DNA of 64,000 nucleotides from contig CM048839.1 of assembly GCA_026545765.1 (NCBI GenBank), forward strand, positions 23,622,566 through 23,686,565, in the 5' to 3' direction. Under the pieces are notes generated by a model. The model ran no database searches and was not told the DNA's origin. It saw nothing but the letters and a program-made list of their open reading frames with translations. Below are positions 1 through 12,050 of the stretch, piece by piece. Numbering within the stretch: the first letter of the stretch is position 1; each line of letters starts with the position of its first letter. This DNA comes from Plantago major (Eukaryota; Streptophyta; Magnoliopsida; Lamiales; Plantaginaceae). The position numbers and the translations under genes were made by a program.

Positions 1-297
1 TTCTAGTGAATTCTAGGTCTCTTATAGACCGAAGTGGATTAGTTGGAGGATTACGCCACCTCCAGATACCACTATACTTGATGTGTTATTTACCTTTCTG
101 TATTTACATTTCAGCAACACACACACACACTTTAACTGTTTCTGCACTTATCTTTATTAAGTCTTCCGCGCTCTGATTCTAAGTATCAGATATCTATTCA
201 GATATCTGAGAAATAGTTTTTATCGACAAAAGTTTTAAAAGACTATTCACCCCCCCCCCCCCTCTAGTCTTTTACTTTGCCGTTATCTGGACCAACA
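1..297 (+). repeat. 5' LTR of the copia element (left part outside the window)
   Basis: This stretch matches 11,766-12,050 almost base for base, including the short CA microsatellite and the ending ACCAACA. The poly-C run near 251-262 is longer here than in the right copy. The LTR ends with CA at 297, directly before the primer-binding site. Confidence 0.93.
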
Positions 298-299
298 AG

Positions 300-311
300 T
301 GGTATCAGAGC
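300..311 (+). other. Primer-binding site (initiator Met-tRNA) of the copia element
   Basis: TGGTATCAGAGC, two bases after the LTR end, is the standard plant copia primer-binding site and starts minus-strand DNA synthesis. It fixes the 3' border of the left LTR. Confidence 0.93.
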
Positions 312-413
312 AGGAGGTTCACAAGCCTTCTGCACTGAACCGAGATCCCCAGATAGGTGAAGGAACTTTGTCCATTTTCGAGGACTATTTAATTTGTGTG
401 TTAAGTGTGCAGG

Positions 414-1512
414 TATGTCTCTGAGTGATGCATCCATTCTCAAACCAGAGAATTACGAGAAATGGAAAAATAACATGATGCTCCACCTTGAAGCCATAAG
501 TGACTAAATGATCGAAATGATAAAGAATGGCCCAATAGTCATTCAACAACTCAAACAAGTCATGGAGGTTTCTAATGGTAGAGACAGAGATCAAAGTGAA
601 GGATCTTCACTAACCGATGCGTCAACAAGTGGGAGATCTACTAGCCAAGTTATTTACGAACCAAAGCCCAGAGAACTCTGGACATCGGAAGATGCCAAGA
701 GAAATCGTCTGGATGGTCAAGCTCGTAATATCATCATCAGATCGACACCGGAGCACATACAGTGTAAACTGTGGGGTGCCAAAATGGCGAAAGTTGCCTG
801 GCAACTGATTGAAGAAATTTGTGCCGGAACTGAGAAAACCAAAGAAAACAAGTTCGAAGTTCTCAAGTTGAAATTTCAAAATTTCAAACAAGGACCCACT
901 GAAACTCTGGAAGAACTTGATTTCAGATTTACCACTCTCATGAGTGACATGGCAGCTCTTGGGGAAAGCAACAGATACTCCTAGTCAGAAAAGATTAAGA
1001 CTATTGTCAGAAGTCTTAACCACAACTGGGAGCATACCAAATTTTTTTATTTTAACCAAGGAATGCCAAATATCACTCCAGTGGAACTTTTCTCTCATCT
1101 TGCTACTGTTGATTATGAGACAACTCAAAGAGAACAAACAACTGAAAAGTTGCAAAACATTGCTCTAGTCACTCAAGGAACTTCTGAAAAGAAGAAAAGC
1201 AAGGAAGAAACTGAGGATGCTCTTGCTGCAAAGCAAATGAGCAAATATATCAGTCGAGAAATTGAAAGAAGGAAAGCCAAAGAGAAGCTGAAGAAGCATC
1301 TAGCTCAAACTATCACCATACAAAAAATATGCAAAGCTCATTTGAGCAGGCAATTTCAAAAGCATCATGTACAGGAAGGCGAATTGGAAATGATATCTGT
1401 TTCTATTGTCGTAAACACAGCCACTTCAAGAAGGATTGTCCCGCCTCAACAAACTAAGGACGGTGACAAGAAAGATAGGAAAATCTTGAGAAGAAGCGGA
1501 AAGCGTTGCTAA
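414..1512 (+). pseudogene. copia gag region with CCHC zinc knuckle
   Basis: The translated fragments resemble plant copia gag (UBN2-like): a helical core around 508-984 with a run of the type KLWGAKMAKVAWQLI, then a lysine-rich stretch. A CX2CX4HX4C zinc knuckle (CFYCRKHSHFKKDC) lies near 1,400-1,441. Gag forms the particle and the knuckle binds the RNA. The region is interrupted and is described as a fossil. Confidence 0.8.
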
Positions 1513-2057
1513 CTGAAGAAAGAAAGAAAATCCAAATTCAACTAGATGCTCTAGACGTTGAGACAGATTCTGAAGATGACAATTCAGATGACTCAACCTT
1601 ACCATCACCAGAATTATGTGGAGTTACTCATGATATAATCGACTTCGGCCTCAAGAAGAATGAAATGTGTGGAGTTGCTGAAATTGACGGTCCAGACATC
1701 TCCAACATAGAAAACTGTCTTATGGCTGATGAGGTAACACATAATTCCTGTTATACTTATGAAAGTGATGAAGAGGAAATAAAAAATCTAGAAAATCTTA
1801 GGAAAGAACTTGACATCTATGAAAGAGAATTTCTAATGATCCGAGCTAGAGCCGAAAACCTTGAAGAAGAAATGAATTCTCTTGAAAAGGAAAATTCTCA
1901 ATTAGTTAAAGAATCTGAGAGAAAGGATGCTGAAAATGCATCTCTCAAAGCTCAGATATCTGAGACTGAAAAGTCACATAAAGAAGCAATGGCTGAATTA
2001 CGAAAGAATTATGAAGATCTTCTTTCTGAAAACAAGTTCGAAGTTCTATCACTCTGA
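1513..2057 (+). pseudogene. Acidic coiled-coil gag extension of the copia element
   Basis: A 183-residue frame starts with an acidic stretch and continues with a heptad-like coiled coil rich in Glu, Lys and Leu. Long coiled-coil gag extensions are known from SIRE/Maximus elements and probably help particle assembly. The stretch from here to 2,800 keeps lysine- and glutamine-rich coding character but no open frame I can assign to a domain. Confidence 0.6.
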
Positions 2058-2813
2058 ATAAGAGTAAGGAGAGAAGAACATTTGTAAGTACTCAGCAAGA
2101 CGGTTCACATGCAATCTATAGTATCGGTGAGAAGACAAAGATTGTTGATAAAGGAAAGGCAGTTGCGACCAAACCTTTGTGGGAAAAACAAGTCAAAAAC
2201 AAAAGCTCATCGTACGTCTCGAAAAAGAAACACAACAACGAAAAAGTAAACACACCATGCTATATGTCTCTAAAAAGGTAGAATTGCGGAGGCAAATTCT
2301 CCCATGTCACTTTTTCTCGAAAGAAATTGGACCAACCGAGACTAGCAAAGTCACGAGAAAAGATCTCAGATAGCTTCAAGTGCTCGAAACGGTATTGGCT
2401 ACAAAGGCATCGGAAAATAACTTGCTCATGAGTACAAGCAGGAGCAAGAACGATGGCTGAAAGCTAGAATTGCTCAAAGCAATTATCAGAAGTGGAAGTT
2501 AAATCAAGCTACTGAAAATCTGAATGCCAGGGCTAGAAGAAATCTGGCAAGGAAGGCTAAGTTTGCTGAAAAGCAAACTCAGAAACCTGACAGGTATCTG
2601 AAAGCATCATATGGAGCACCTAGGAACACACCAAGGAAGAAAATAATTCTCACTAATGATAACATTCATTCAAATAGAATTCCTCCTTACGTTCCTGTCA
2701 GACAAAAGCATATTTCAAAGAAATTCATTCAAAAATGGATTCCTACTGGAAGAACTTTTAATTCTGACGGTTCCATCAAAGATATGAGAACCTAATCTCC
2801 TGTTTCCTGTTGT

Positions 2814-5802
2814 GTGCAGAATGCCTCCTGGACTAAAGCACAATGGCTATTTGATAGTGGATGCGGAAAGCACATGACAGGAGACAAAGCAAATCTGGTT
2901 GATTACAAAGCTTGCAACACAGGACCAGATATCAGATTTGCTGGAGGAGAATTAAATCCCTCTCGGATTTGCAACGTCAAATTGGGGACTTTAACAATCA
3001 GCGTATTACATGTTAAGGATTTGAAATATAATCTATTTAGCATGAGCCAGTTTGCAGACAAGGGTTTTACTATAAAATTCAAAGCTAAATACTGCAAACT
3101 AATTGACAATGAGTCAAAGCAGACAGTCTTAGTTGGTCGGCGGAAAGGCAGTCTTTAGGTTGCCAATTGGGCATCTGCCACAACTGAAGAATGTCTCATG
3201 GTGAGTCAATCTGGTCACACAGAAGAGCACTGGTTATGGCACAAAAGAATGAGTCACTTGAACTTCAAAACTCGAATAGACTTGCCAAGAAAGAGTTAGT
3301 GGTTGGCCTTCCGAACATCTTTCGAAGGAAGGTATACATTACTGTCGGATGGAGAAACAATCTAAGATCTCTTTCAAGTCCAAGATCGACACTCTAGTGT
3401 TAGACCAACGCAACTTTTACACATGGATCTTTTGAATCATCGTAACTAGTTATGCGGGGAAAGAAGTATGGTCGGTTGTTGTAGATGACTTCTCAAGATT
3501 CACTTGGGTTGTCTTTACGAAACAAAAATCGATGCCGTGGTGGAGATACCAAACTTCTTTGAAAAAGCTTGAAGTCATGAAAATGACAAGGTATCCGCAA
3601 TCGAGCAGACCATGGTCTTGAGTTTGTCAACCAAAGACATAAAGGAGTTTTGTACCGCAAAGGTATACAACACCAACTTTCCTCTGTAAGAACACCTCAA
3701 CAAAATGGTGTTGCGAAGGAAAAACAGAACCCTTAAAGAAGCTGCAAGGACAATGCTAGCTGACACTGAAATAAGTGAAATTTATTGGGTTGAAGCTGTA
3801 AACACAGCTTGCTACACTCAAAATAGATGTTTGATAAACAAACACCATGAAAAGACCCCCTATGAAATCTTGGTTGGTAGACCCCCTAATATCAAACATC
3901 TGAGAGTATTTGGTTGTAGATGTTTTGTCTTAAACAATGGGAAAGATTATCTGAGAACATTTCAACCAAAGGCAGATGAAGGTGTTTTTCTTGGTTATTC
4001 CACAGATAGCAAAGCCCTGAGTTTACAACAAAGAACAAAGAAAATTGAAGAATCAATTCATGTTGTATTCTATGAAGGAAATAAGAAAACACCTCCTAAT
4101 GATGAACTCTCAGAAAAGTTCAAAGAACTATTACTGAGGGATTCTAAAGAAGAATCCTCAGAAAGGAGAAACATCATTATAGAAAGTGAGGATGACTCTG
4201 ACGTAGAAAAGCTTGAAATGCCTAGTAACAACAAGATGACTCACAGACATGATGAGGAATTTCCTATGAGTTTTCCAGAAATGGAACAGGTTACTGAGAA
4301 CCTTCATCATGAAGAGGTATCTGAAAATAAGAATGCTGAAATGCATGTTCCAGATATCTCTAACACTGAAAAAGTGTCAGATATCCATGACATTTCCCAT
4401 ATGTCAGATATCTCAGATACTGAAAAAGTATCAAATCAAAATCTTAGTGATTCACATTTAGATCACGTGGATATTGATCCTACTAGCACTAAACCTATGA
4501 TGAGATGGATCAAAGATCATCCTGCAAAGGATATAATTGGACTAATTAATCAGGGTGTTAGGACTAGGAGAGCAATAGCTGAAAATGCTAACTCTCTCTT
4601 TGGATGTTTCATCTCGAATATTGAACCTAAAAATATAGAAGAAGCATTAGGAGACCAAGACTGGATCTCTGCAATGCAAGAAGAGTTGGATCAATTTGAG
4701 AGAAACAAAGTATGGAAACTAGTTCCATTTAGAGAAGGAATATCTGTGATTGGAACTAAATGGGTTTTCAGAAACAAGATGAATGAATCTGGTGAAATAA
4801 CCAGAAACAAAGCAAGATTGGTTGCCAAGGGATTTACCCAAACTGAAGGCTTAGATTTTGACGAGTCATATGCACCAGTTGCCAGATTGGATGCAATAAG
4901 ACTCTTTCTAGCCTTTGCAGCTCATAAAGATTTCAAAGTTTATCAGATGGATGTCAAAAGTGCATTCTTAAACGGTGAACTTGCAGAAGAAGTTTATGTT
5001 GAGCAACCACCTGGCTTTGAAGTTTCCTCAGAAAGTAAAATGGTCTATAAACTATGAGCATTGGAAACAAAGTATGCAAAAGATATGCTCACAAAATTCA
5101 ATCTTAAGCCTTCTGAAAAGAATGCTAAGATACCTATGAGCATTGGAATCAAAATGACCTATACTGAATCAGATAAGAGTGTTGAAGAACATAAGTATAG
5201 GAAATTGATAGGTTCACTACTTTACCTCACTGCAAGTAGACCTGATATTCAATATGACGTTGGAGTATGTGCTAGATTTCAGACAAATCCAATGCAAACA
5301 CACTACAACATTGCTATGAAAATAGTAAGGTATGTAAAAGGTACAGTAAATATAGGATTGTGGTATCCTAAAGAAAGTGGATTGAGTTTAGCTGGGTACT
5401 CAGACGCTGATTATGCTGGATCACTGCTTGATAGGAAAAGCACCTTAGGAACTTGTTAGTTTCTGGGTACTAGACTTATCTCATGGTTTAGCAAGAAGCA
5501 AAACTCAATTGCAACTTCTACCACAGAGGCTGAATATATTGCTGCTGGTTGTTGTGCAACACAAATTCTGTGGATACAACAACAACTTAAAGACTATGGA
5601 CTCGATGAGAAGAAAACTCCCATTTTCAGTGACAACACAAGTGCTATTGCGATTACACAGAATCCTAAATTTCATGCCAGAACAAAGCACATTGATGTTA
5701 GACATCACTTCATCAGAGACCATGTTGAAAAGGGCAATATAGAGATACTCAAGATTGGCACTGAAGACCAACTTGCAGATATCTTCACTAAGCCACTATA
5801 AG
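2814..5802 (+). pseudogene. copia pol region: protease, integrase, reverse transcriptase, RNase H
   Basis: Domains in order: aspartic protease around 2,840-3,160 (WLFDSGCGKHMTGD, active-site D-S-G); integrase remains around 3,190-4,100, with a recognisable C-terminal part ([21 protein letters not shown]); reverse transcriptase around 4,600-5,060 ([24 protein letters not shown]); RNase H around 5,180-5,800 (SRPDIQYDV, STTEAEYIAA in separate pieces). This order, with integrase before RT, defines Ty1/copia. Several breaks and some missing sequence show that the copy is not functional. Confidence 0.9.
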
Positions 5803-5870
5803 AAAGTAGATTCTTAGCCTTAAGACATAGTCTTGGACTAATGGAACTACCAATGAACTGAAAGAGTTCA

Positions 5871-5965
5871 GTATCCGAACGGGCATCCAGAGAAGAGGTA
5901 TCGAACGGGCATCCAGAGAAGAGGTATCCGAACGGGCATCCAGAGAAGAAGTATCCGAACGGTAT
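5871..5965 (+). repeat. 27-bp tandem repeat just after the copia RNase H
   Basis: The unit GTATCCGAACGGGCATCCAG plus seven more bases occurs about three and a third times. It separates the end of pol from the long 3' region. Confidence 0.85.
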
Positions 5966-8900
5966 CCGTAAAAGAGAAAGAGAAAAGAGAAAAGCTGGAA
6001 CGGGTATCCGAGTCAAAAGGCTAAAGAGCAAAGACATCTTAAGATCTACGAGACGGAACTCGGATATCCGAATCAATCTGCAAACGGAGAACACAAAGGA
6101 GAATAGTACAACTATCGCAATCAACTACTCTCTTGAAATTCGCATTGTTTCTATCTTGATGAAAACTTGGAAAAATCCTAAGTATAAGATGATTGGATGC
6201 AAACAGTGTTCTTGGTCATACAAAGACGCGATTCGGATAGCTAATAGCCAAAATTCATTAAATGGGCACAATTACACTTGTTGATTGTGATCATTCTTTG
6301 AAAAGCAATGGTGACCCTTGATGAAATTAAGCGATTGATCATGCACGGTGGAAATTAATTCACGTAAATAGTGGATATTGAAATTGACATGGCCCACTAA
6401 GCATTTAATGCGAACTAGCTTTTGCTCACGCCGCTTGCAAATCACGAATACGCATACACAAAATCAATTTGTATGTATTTATGCATTGGGATTCAATCGC
6501 TATATATATAGGATTTTGGCATAGAAATCACTTTTGCCTAATCCGAAACTCATCTTGCACAAAAATAGCAAATCCTTCTCTTGATTCTCCGCAAAACCTT
6601 CTACAATCTCTGCAAATCAAGATTAAGTTTTTCCGCAAAGAATTACTAAATCAAATCTCTTTCAAACACCAATTTCAAATCCCTACACTATATAAAGAGA
6701 TGGCCTCCAAGAACTCTTCAACACGAAATCCCATCCTTCTTGATGCTGCGAAAAGCAAGCACGAGTTGGTTATTGTGAACAAGCGGTAGGAAATTTTAAT
6801 CGACCATTGGACTTCAAATCACGTAATGATTTGGGGTGGTGCCATGATTGAGGAATACCTCTCTTCTGCAATAGAGTACCAAACCGATTGAAAACTTATT
6901 CTTGACATGCTTGAAAATGCACAAATAAAGGGTTTTCTATCTGCTCGCCCAAGTGGTATTTCACCACTCGATGTGTTGGAATTTTACAACAACTCAGGAT
7001 AATTTCTGTGTTTACGAAAACCTTTGAAATAGTGTCATCAAAACCTCGATCGAGAAAGGAAATCCTACGGACTTAACAACTTTCACGTAAGTTGTTTGAG
7101 TTTCAAAATCTTGGAAAGGATTTTGAAATAAACACCAAGGATGATGAACTCCTTGAAGGTGTTAAAGAACTTTCTGATGGCGTGTGTGATCTTGAAAATC
7201 GGATACAACCACCGAGTTCAAGCTTGTCGACATCCGAACGGACATCTGTTGGTTCACCGGGATGTCTTGGCTTGCATTCTTCATAGATGCTTTGATGGTC
7301 TACAAGGAGGTCTTGACGGATAAGCCAAGAACGGTGGATGATGATGTTCTTCTGAATCAACAAGAAAAAATGTTGGAAAACCCTTTTAAGCGGGAAAGTA
7401 CGCCTTTCAAGTTCGTGAAGAAGATTCGTGGCTTGAGCCTAAGATTACCAAAGGACTAGCTGAGCCAAAGGCCACGAGGTTATGGTGCGAAGATATGCTA
7501 CTTCTTTGGAAAAGCTTGGCATTGAGCTCGGAGAGGCAATTTGAAATAATAGCGATAACCTACTCTACAAATATGAGTATACAAACTTGATGAAAAAGGT
7601 TACTGGGTCTCAGAAAGGTTCTAAGAAGCGAAAGTCTGAAAAGGTATCTGAAGAAAAGGTTGCGACCAAGAAGCCCAGAACTTCAAGAAAGAAGTCTGCT
7701 GGCAAATCAGAAGACACACCCAAAGAGGTTGTCGATTCTCAGATATCTGCAGGCATTGCCGATGAACTGATAAAGGCAGATGAACTCATCAATGCTGAAA
7801 AAGAGTTATCAACTACTGAACAAGTAGACTCGGAAGAGAAAGTGCTTTCGAAATGTTGCGACTAATGCGAAGCCTGGCGATGAACTCATAAATCTTGCCA
7901 AAAGTGGTGAAAAACACCAAGCCCTATCTGCAGAAACCGCAGGAATAATGGATCAATCAGTTCCCAATGCTGATGAGAGCTCTGACGATGAAGATGATGA
8001 ACTAGTCATCTCTCAAGTCCTAGAAAGAACAAAGAGGGCTAAGGTTACTGAAACAGTAACTGGTGATAAGGCATCTGAAGAAGAACCTACACCACAGGTT
8101 GCTAAACCTATAGCAAAGGTTGTTGGTGCAAACACTTCATCAGGGAATATTTCTCTTGCACAACTTCAAAAAGCCCTGATGAGTGGTATCTTAGTCTTTG
8201 GCGGAATCTTGATGGAATCGCCACATCTAAAAGTCTGGAAGAACGTTCAAGTGATCAATCTTCTGCTTCCAGACAACCACAACAACCACAACCACAACAG
8301 CCACAAGTGGTTGATGAAATGGTAAATGAACTCCATTTCGACTTACCAGCAATTCAGTATGCTGAAGAAAATCCTGCAAAAGAGCAGGTTCCCCAACTCA
8401 CTGAGAGGAATCAAACTGAGACATCTACTCAGAATGATCAACCAAGGGAGGCAACTGAGTTGCATACTCAGGAAAGGTGTGAAGTACCAGAAACTTCAAG
8501 CAAAGAAACTGCACTGGGACAAGACGACCAATGTATAGAAAGGTCACAAGTTCCAGAGACCAATCAGCCTGAAATTGCTCAGGTAGATGACTGGTTTAAC
8601 TCTTATCTTGTGAACATTTTATGCTTATAAATCTTGTCACTCATAGAATTTCTTTGTTACAGGCTGAGTTAGAAACACAGAAACAAGAGGAAGCTGAAAA
8701 GCTTACCTCAGAAACTGAGAAGGAGGTTTCCTCAACCTCGCCTCTTAAGACATCTGAGCCTCTTAACACTTCTTCAGTTATAAGCTTATGTGCTTAATCT
8801 TTGAAATAAATGTTTCTAACAGGCTCCAACTGAGATGGAAGAAGATAAGGCAGAAATGCCAGAGATAAACCCAGAGACCAACAAGGTTTCTGAAGAACAC

Positions 8901-11497
8901 ATCACTGAGCCTTCTAGCATGAAGGTATATGACAAATCAAGTGATAAGTATTCTTCGACTAGGGTTATCTCATATCTCTTCTAAAAATATTCAATACTTT
9001 CTACTTACAGGATCAATCAGAAGTAGAAATGCACGGGGACAAAGTTGCGACATCCCCTGCATCAATGGAAATTGATGAAGCCCCCAAGGCAACATCACCT
9101 AAAAGAACACCAAAGACTGCGAAAGTTTCTGAGAAAAATGACTCTGAGCTTCCTATTGAGGAAGTAAGTAACTCAGAACTCATTAAAGCATATATTTGCA
9201 CAGTTTCTTTCAAACAATTTCCTAAGTATTGGATCATTTTGTTTCTCAGGTTCAAGAAAGAAAGGTTGATGAGGACCAGACTTCCAAGTCTCCACCTCAC
9301 AACAAGATATCTGAGACACCCATTGTCTCAGTGGTTCAAGTATCTGAGCCTGATGTTCATACTCAGGTAACTCAGAAACTAAACTACACTTATACTCAGA
9401 TATCTACAAAAGTTTTGAAACTCACTCAAAACTCTTTCTTTCAGGCTCAAACAGATGCAAAGCAGGTTCCCATTGAAGAACAAGGGACCTACGTCACTTC
9501 TTCAAAGCTCACACCCTGCCAAAGCATATTCAATGCTTCAAGAAATGGCAGAAGTTAAGGTGCTCTGATCTCTCTGAAATATTGAGAATCACAGATCAAC
9601 CAATCAGACGAGCACGAGCTCTTGACTTGGAGACATATATCCATGCAATGTTCCCTACCGAACAGTACACAGTTGCGACCTTATTGCATAAGGATTTCTC
9701 CAAAGAAGTGGCGCATAGTTTGATACATGCCTTTGAACAGGCAGATGGTCAGACAAGATTACAGATGGCATTCAAGCCAGTCCTGCCCCAGACTCTGCAA
9801 TTTATACCTTCTGAACAAGAAGAAGTTAATGGGTAGAAGATCACTATCCTGGAGGTGATCAATCTTGTATCTGAAGATGATGAGGAGGAAGAAATGAATG
9901 AAAATTACTTTGATGAACCTCCCACTGACCATCACCAAAAGGATGATGATGATGCCCCTGCACCAGGGACCGGAGGAATTTCACAAAGAAACAATGCCTC
10001 AGCTGCTGAAAAGCAAACTGAGAAGACTTCACAGAAATCTCCGTCTTCATCACCTCAGAAATCTACTCATCCATCTTCCCAACACGCAGTTACTACTGGA
10101 CAAGTAGTTGAGCTTCAAGAAAGCGATGAAAATATTAAACACTCAAACCAGATCTGCTCGCTTCAACTGCTGTTGGAAGAAGAACAACAGCTCCATCTTC
10201 AACTGGAAGATCAAATAGCTAAATCCAGAGACAAGCTTGATCAACTACAATATCAATACTTACAAGAAATGATTGCTTACTCTGAGGTTAAAGAGCTACG
10301 GGATGCTGTGCATGATATCACCAAAGAACTCGATACTGAAGAAGTATCTGAAGTCAAGCATGATGCTAAGGCTGCATCATCTTCAAAAGAAGTACCATCC
10401 TCCTCCCAGAAAGGAAAGAAACCAATCTCTGAGATGGTTGCTGGACTCGATACAATCGATGAAAATGTCCAAGAGGATGAAGATCACTGGGCTGATTACT
10501 CAGATGATGAAGAAGACAAGACTTTGGCAGAACACCGCAATGAACATCTAGCGGTTTCTCACTTAAAAAGGAAGCTGATTGCTCCTACAATTTTCAGCAA
10601 ACTGCCAAATGTCCACTCCCATGAATACATGAACAGATGCCAAGTACTGACTCATCTGAAAAAGGAGATGTCTTCACAAAACAAGGAAGTAATTGCCTCC
10701 GTCCCCTCTGAAATGAAAAAGTTCACTGAGCTCATCACTCAGAGAACAACTAGCATAGTCATTGCTCAGAAAGACCTGGGAATGATAAGGAACAAATATC
10801 TATTCTCAGATACCTTGAGCTTTAACCACATTTCTGAAAGAGAAATATATATATTGCAAACAAAGTTGTTTCAATATAAGTGGTATCTGAAGATTGAAGA
10901 TAAGGACGTGCAAAGAATCAGATAACACTAGTCTCTGATACAAAGCATAGTTCCGGCACTGAGGACAAAAAGTATAGTACAATGCATTTAATGCACGGAC
11001 AGAGATGTCTGAATAAAACCAACGGCAGCTTCTGAAGAAGAAGACAAAGCCTGCTACAGTACTATACACAGATATCAATAGTTTGAATTTGAGCCTAACG
11101 GATACTACTCAAATGGCACACTTAGACTGCTTGAAGAGACACACGACACACTTTGAAAACGCTGAACATCTTACTCTCTCAAAGCAACTTACTTATCCTC
11201 AAAGCTTTCTGTTGCGACCAAAGCTTTTGATCTTGAGTAACACTGAAGTTCTAAGTGTCCTAATCCTAAACAAGCATAGCTATCTATGAAAGAGTTGAAA
11301 CGAAAGATCAAGTATCTGAGATTCATTCTCTTGAACATTTAACTAAGACTTGGGTCAGTAAAAAGAACAAGATACCATACATTGAAAAGTGTATTAAGTA
11401 TACTTGATTCACAGAGCTATCTGAATAACTGAATAAGTTATTAAAGAAGCTCATCTGACAACTCAAACCAAAACCAACACCATAACTGGCGTGGAAT
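5966..11497 (+). other. Long extra 3' region of the copia element, Lys/Glu-rich frames with intron-like gaps
   Basis: About 5.5 kb lies between pol and the tandem repeats before the 3' LTR. It holds plus-strand frames of low-complexity, Lys/Glu/Ser/Gln-rich protein, for example around 7,587-7,865 (KKRKSEKVSEEKVATKK type) and a 356-residue frame at 9,855-10,925 with acidic runs and a coiled coil. Blocks in 8,590-9,450 are separated by AT-rich gaps with pyrimidine-CAG ends that look like introns. Extra 3' reading frames are known in SIRE-type elements, where some were called envelope-like. I see no signal peptide or membrane helix here, so I do not call it env. The region is part of a broken fossil. 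Confidence 0.6.
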
Positions 11498-11691
11498 GAA
11501 GTACTTAGTTTGAAAAATCAGGGAATAACTCCAAGGTTACCGGAGTATAGGAAGTACTTGATTTGGGAAACTAAGGAATAACTCCAAGGTTGTTGAGTAT
11601 AGGAAGTACTTAGCTTGGGAAGCTAGGGAATAACTCAAAGGTTTCTGAGTACAGGAAGTACTTGGCTGTGAAAGTCGGGGAACAACTCAGG
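11498..11691 (+). repeat. 52-bp tandem repeat next to the copia polypurine tract
   Basis: Four imperfect units start at 11,498, 11,551, 11,603 and 11,655, each beginning GAAGTACTT and containing GGAATAACTC. The last unit runs into the purine-rich AGGGGGAA before the 3' LTR. Confidence 0.9.
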
Positions 11692-11700
11692 GGGAACATT

Positions 11701-12050
11701 TGGTTGGGAACCAATTGTTAAGAATCTTAGAATAGGTTTATTGTAAGGTGAACTCAATTATCTGTTCTAGTGAATTCTAGGTCTCTGATAGACCGAAGTG
11801 GATTAGTTGGAGGATTACGCCACCTCCAGATACCACTATACTTGCTGTGTTATTTACCTTTCTGTATTTACATTTCAGCAACACACACACACACTTTAAC
11901 TGCTTTACGCACTTATCTTTATTAAGTCTTCCGCTCGATTCTAAGTATCGATATCTATTCGAGATATCGAGAAATAGTTTTATCGACAAAAGTTTTAAAA
12001 GACTATTCACCCCCCTCTAATCTTTTACTTTGCCGTTATCTGGACCAACA
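11701..12050 (+). repeat. 3' LTR of the copia element
   Basis: It begins near TGGTTGGG and ends CCAACA, so the ends are imperfectly inverted. The purine-rich tract lies just before it. The start is uncertain by about 15 bases because the matching left end is outside the window. The bases after 12,050 (ACGAC) should be the target duplication, which cannot be confirmed here. Confidence 0.88.

Larger units (their letters stand above)
1..12050 (+). mobile_element. Ty1/copia LTR retrotransposon, SIRE/Maximus-like, broken, 5' end outside the window
   Basis: A near-identical block begins the window and recurs at 11,766-12,050, which marks two LTRs. A primer-binding site complementary to initiator Met-tRNA follows the left LTR. 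Between the LTRs come a gag region with a CCHC knuckle, then protease, integrase, reverse transcriptase and RNase H pieces in the copia order. The RT block with the AFLNGEL and KWVFRNK type signatures is clearly copia. The length of about 12 kb, the coiled-coil gag extension and the long 3' region fit the SIRE/Maximus lineage. The reading frames are interrupted many times (more than half a dozen breaks), so this is a fossil. The LTR copies look roughly 95% alike, which suggests an insertion that is not very old. It lies inside a gypsy-type remnant that resumes at 12,051. Confidence 0.93.

Noticed and set aside
5966-11497. Envelope gene in the copia 3' region
   Set aside because: No signal peptide or membrane segment is seen in the frames; composition is Lys/Glu-rich and coiled-coil-like.
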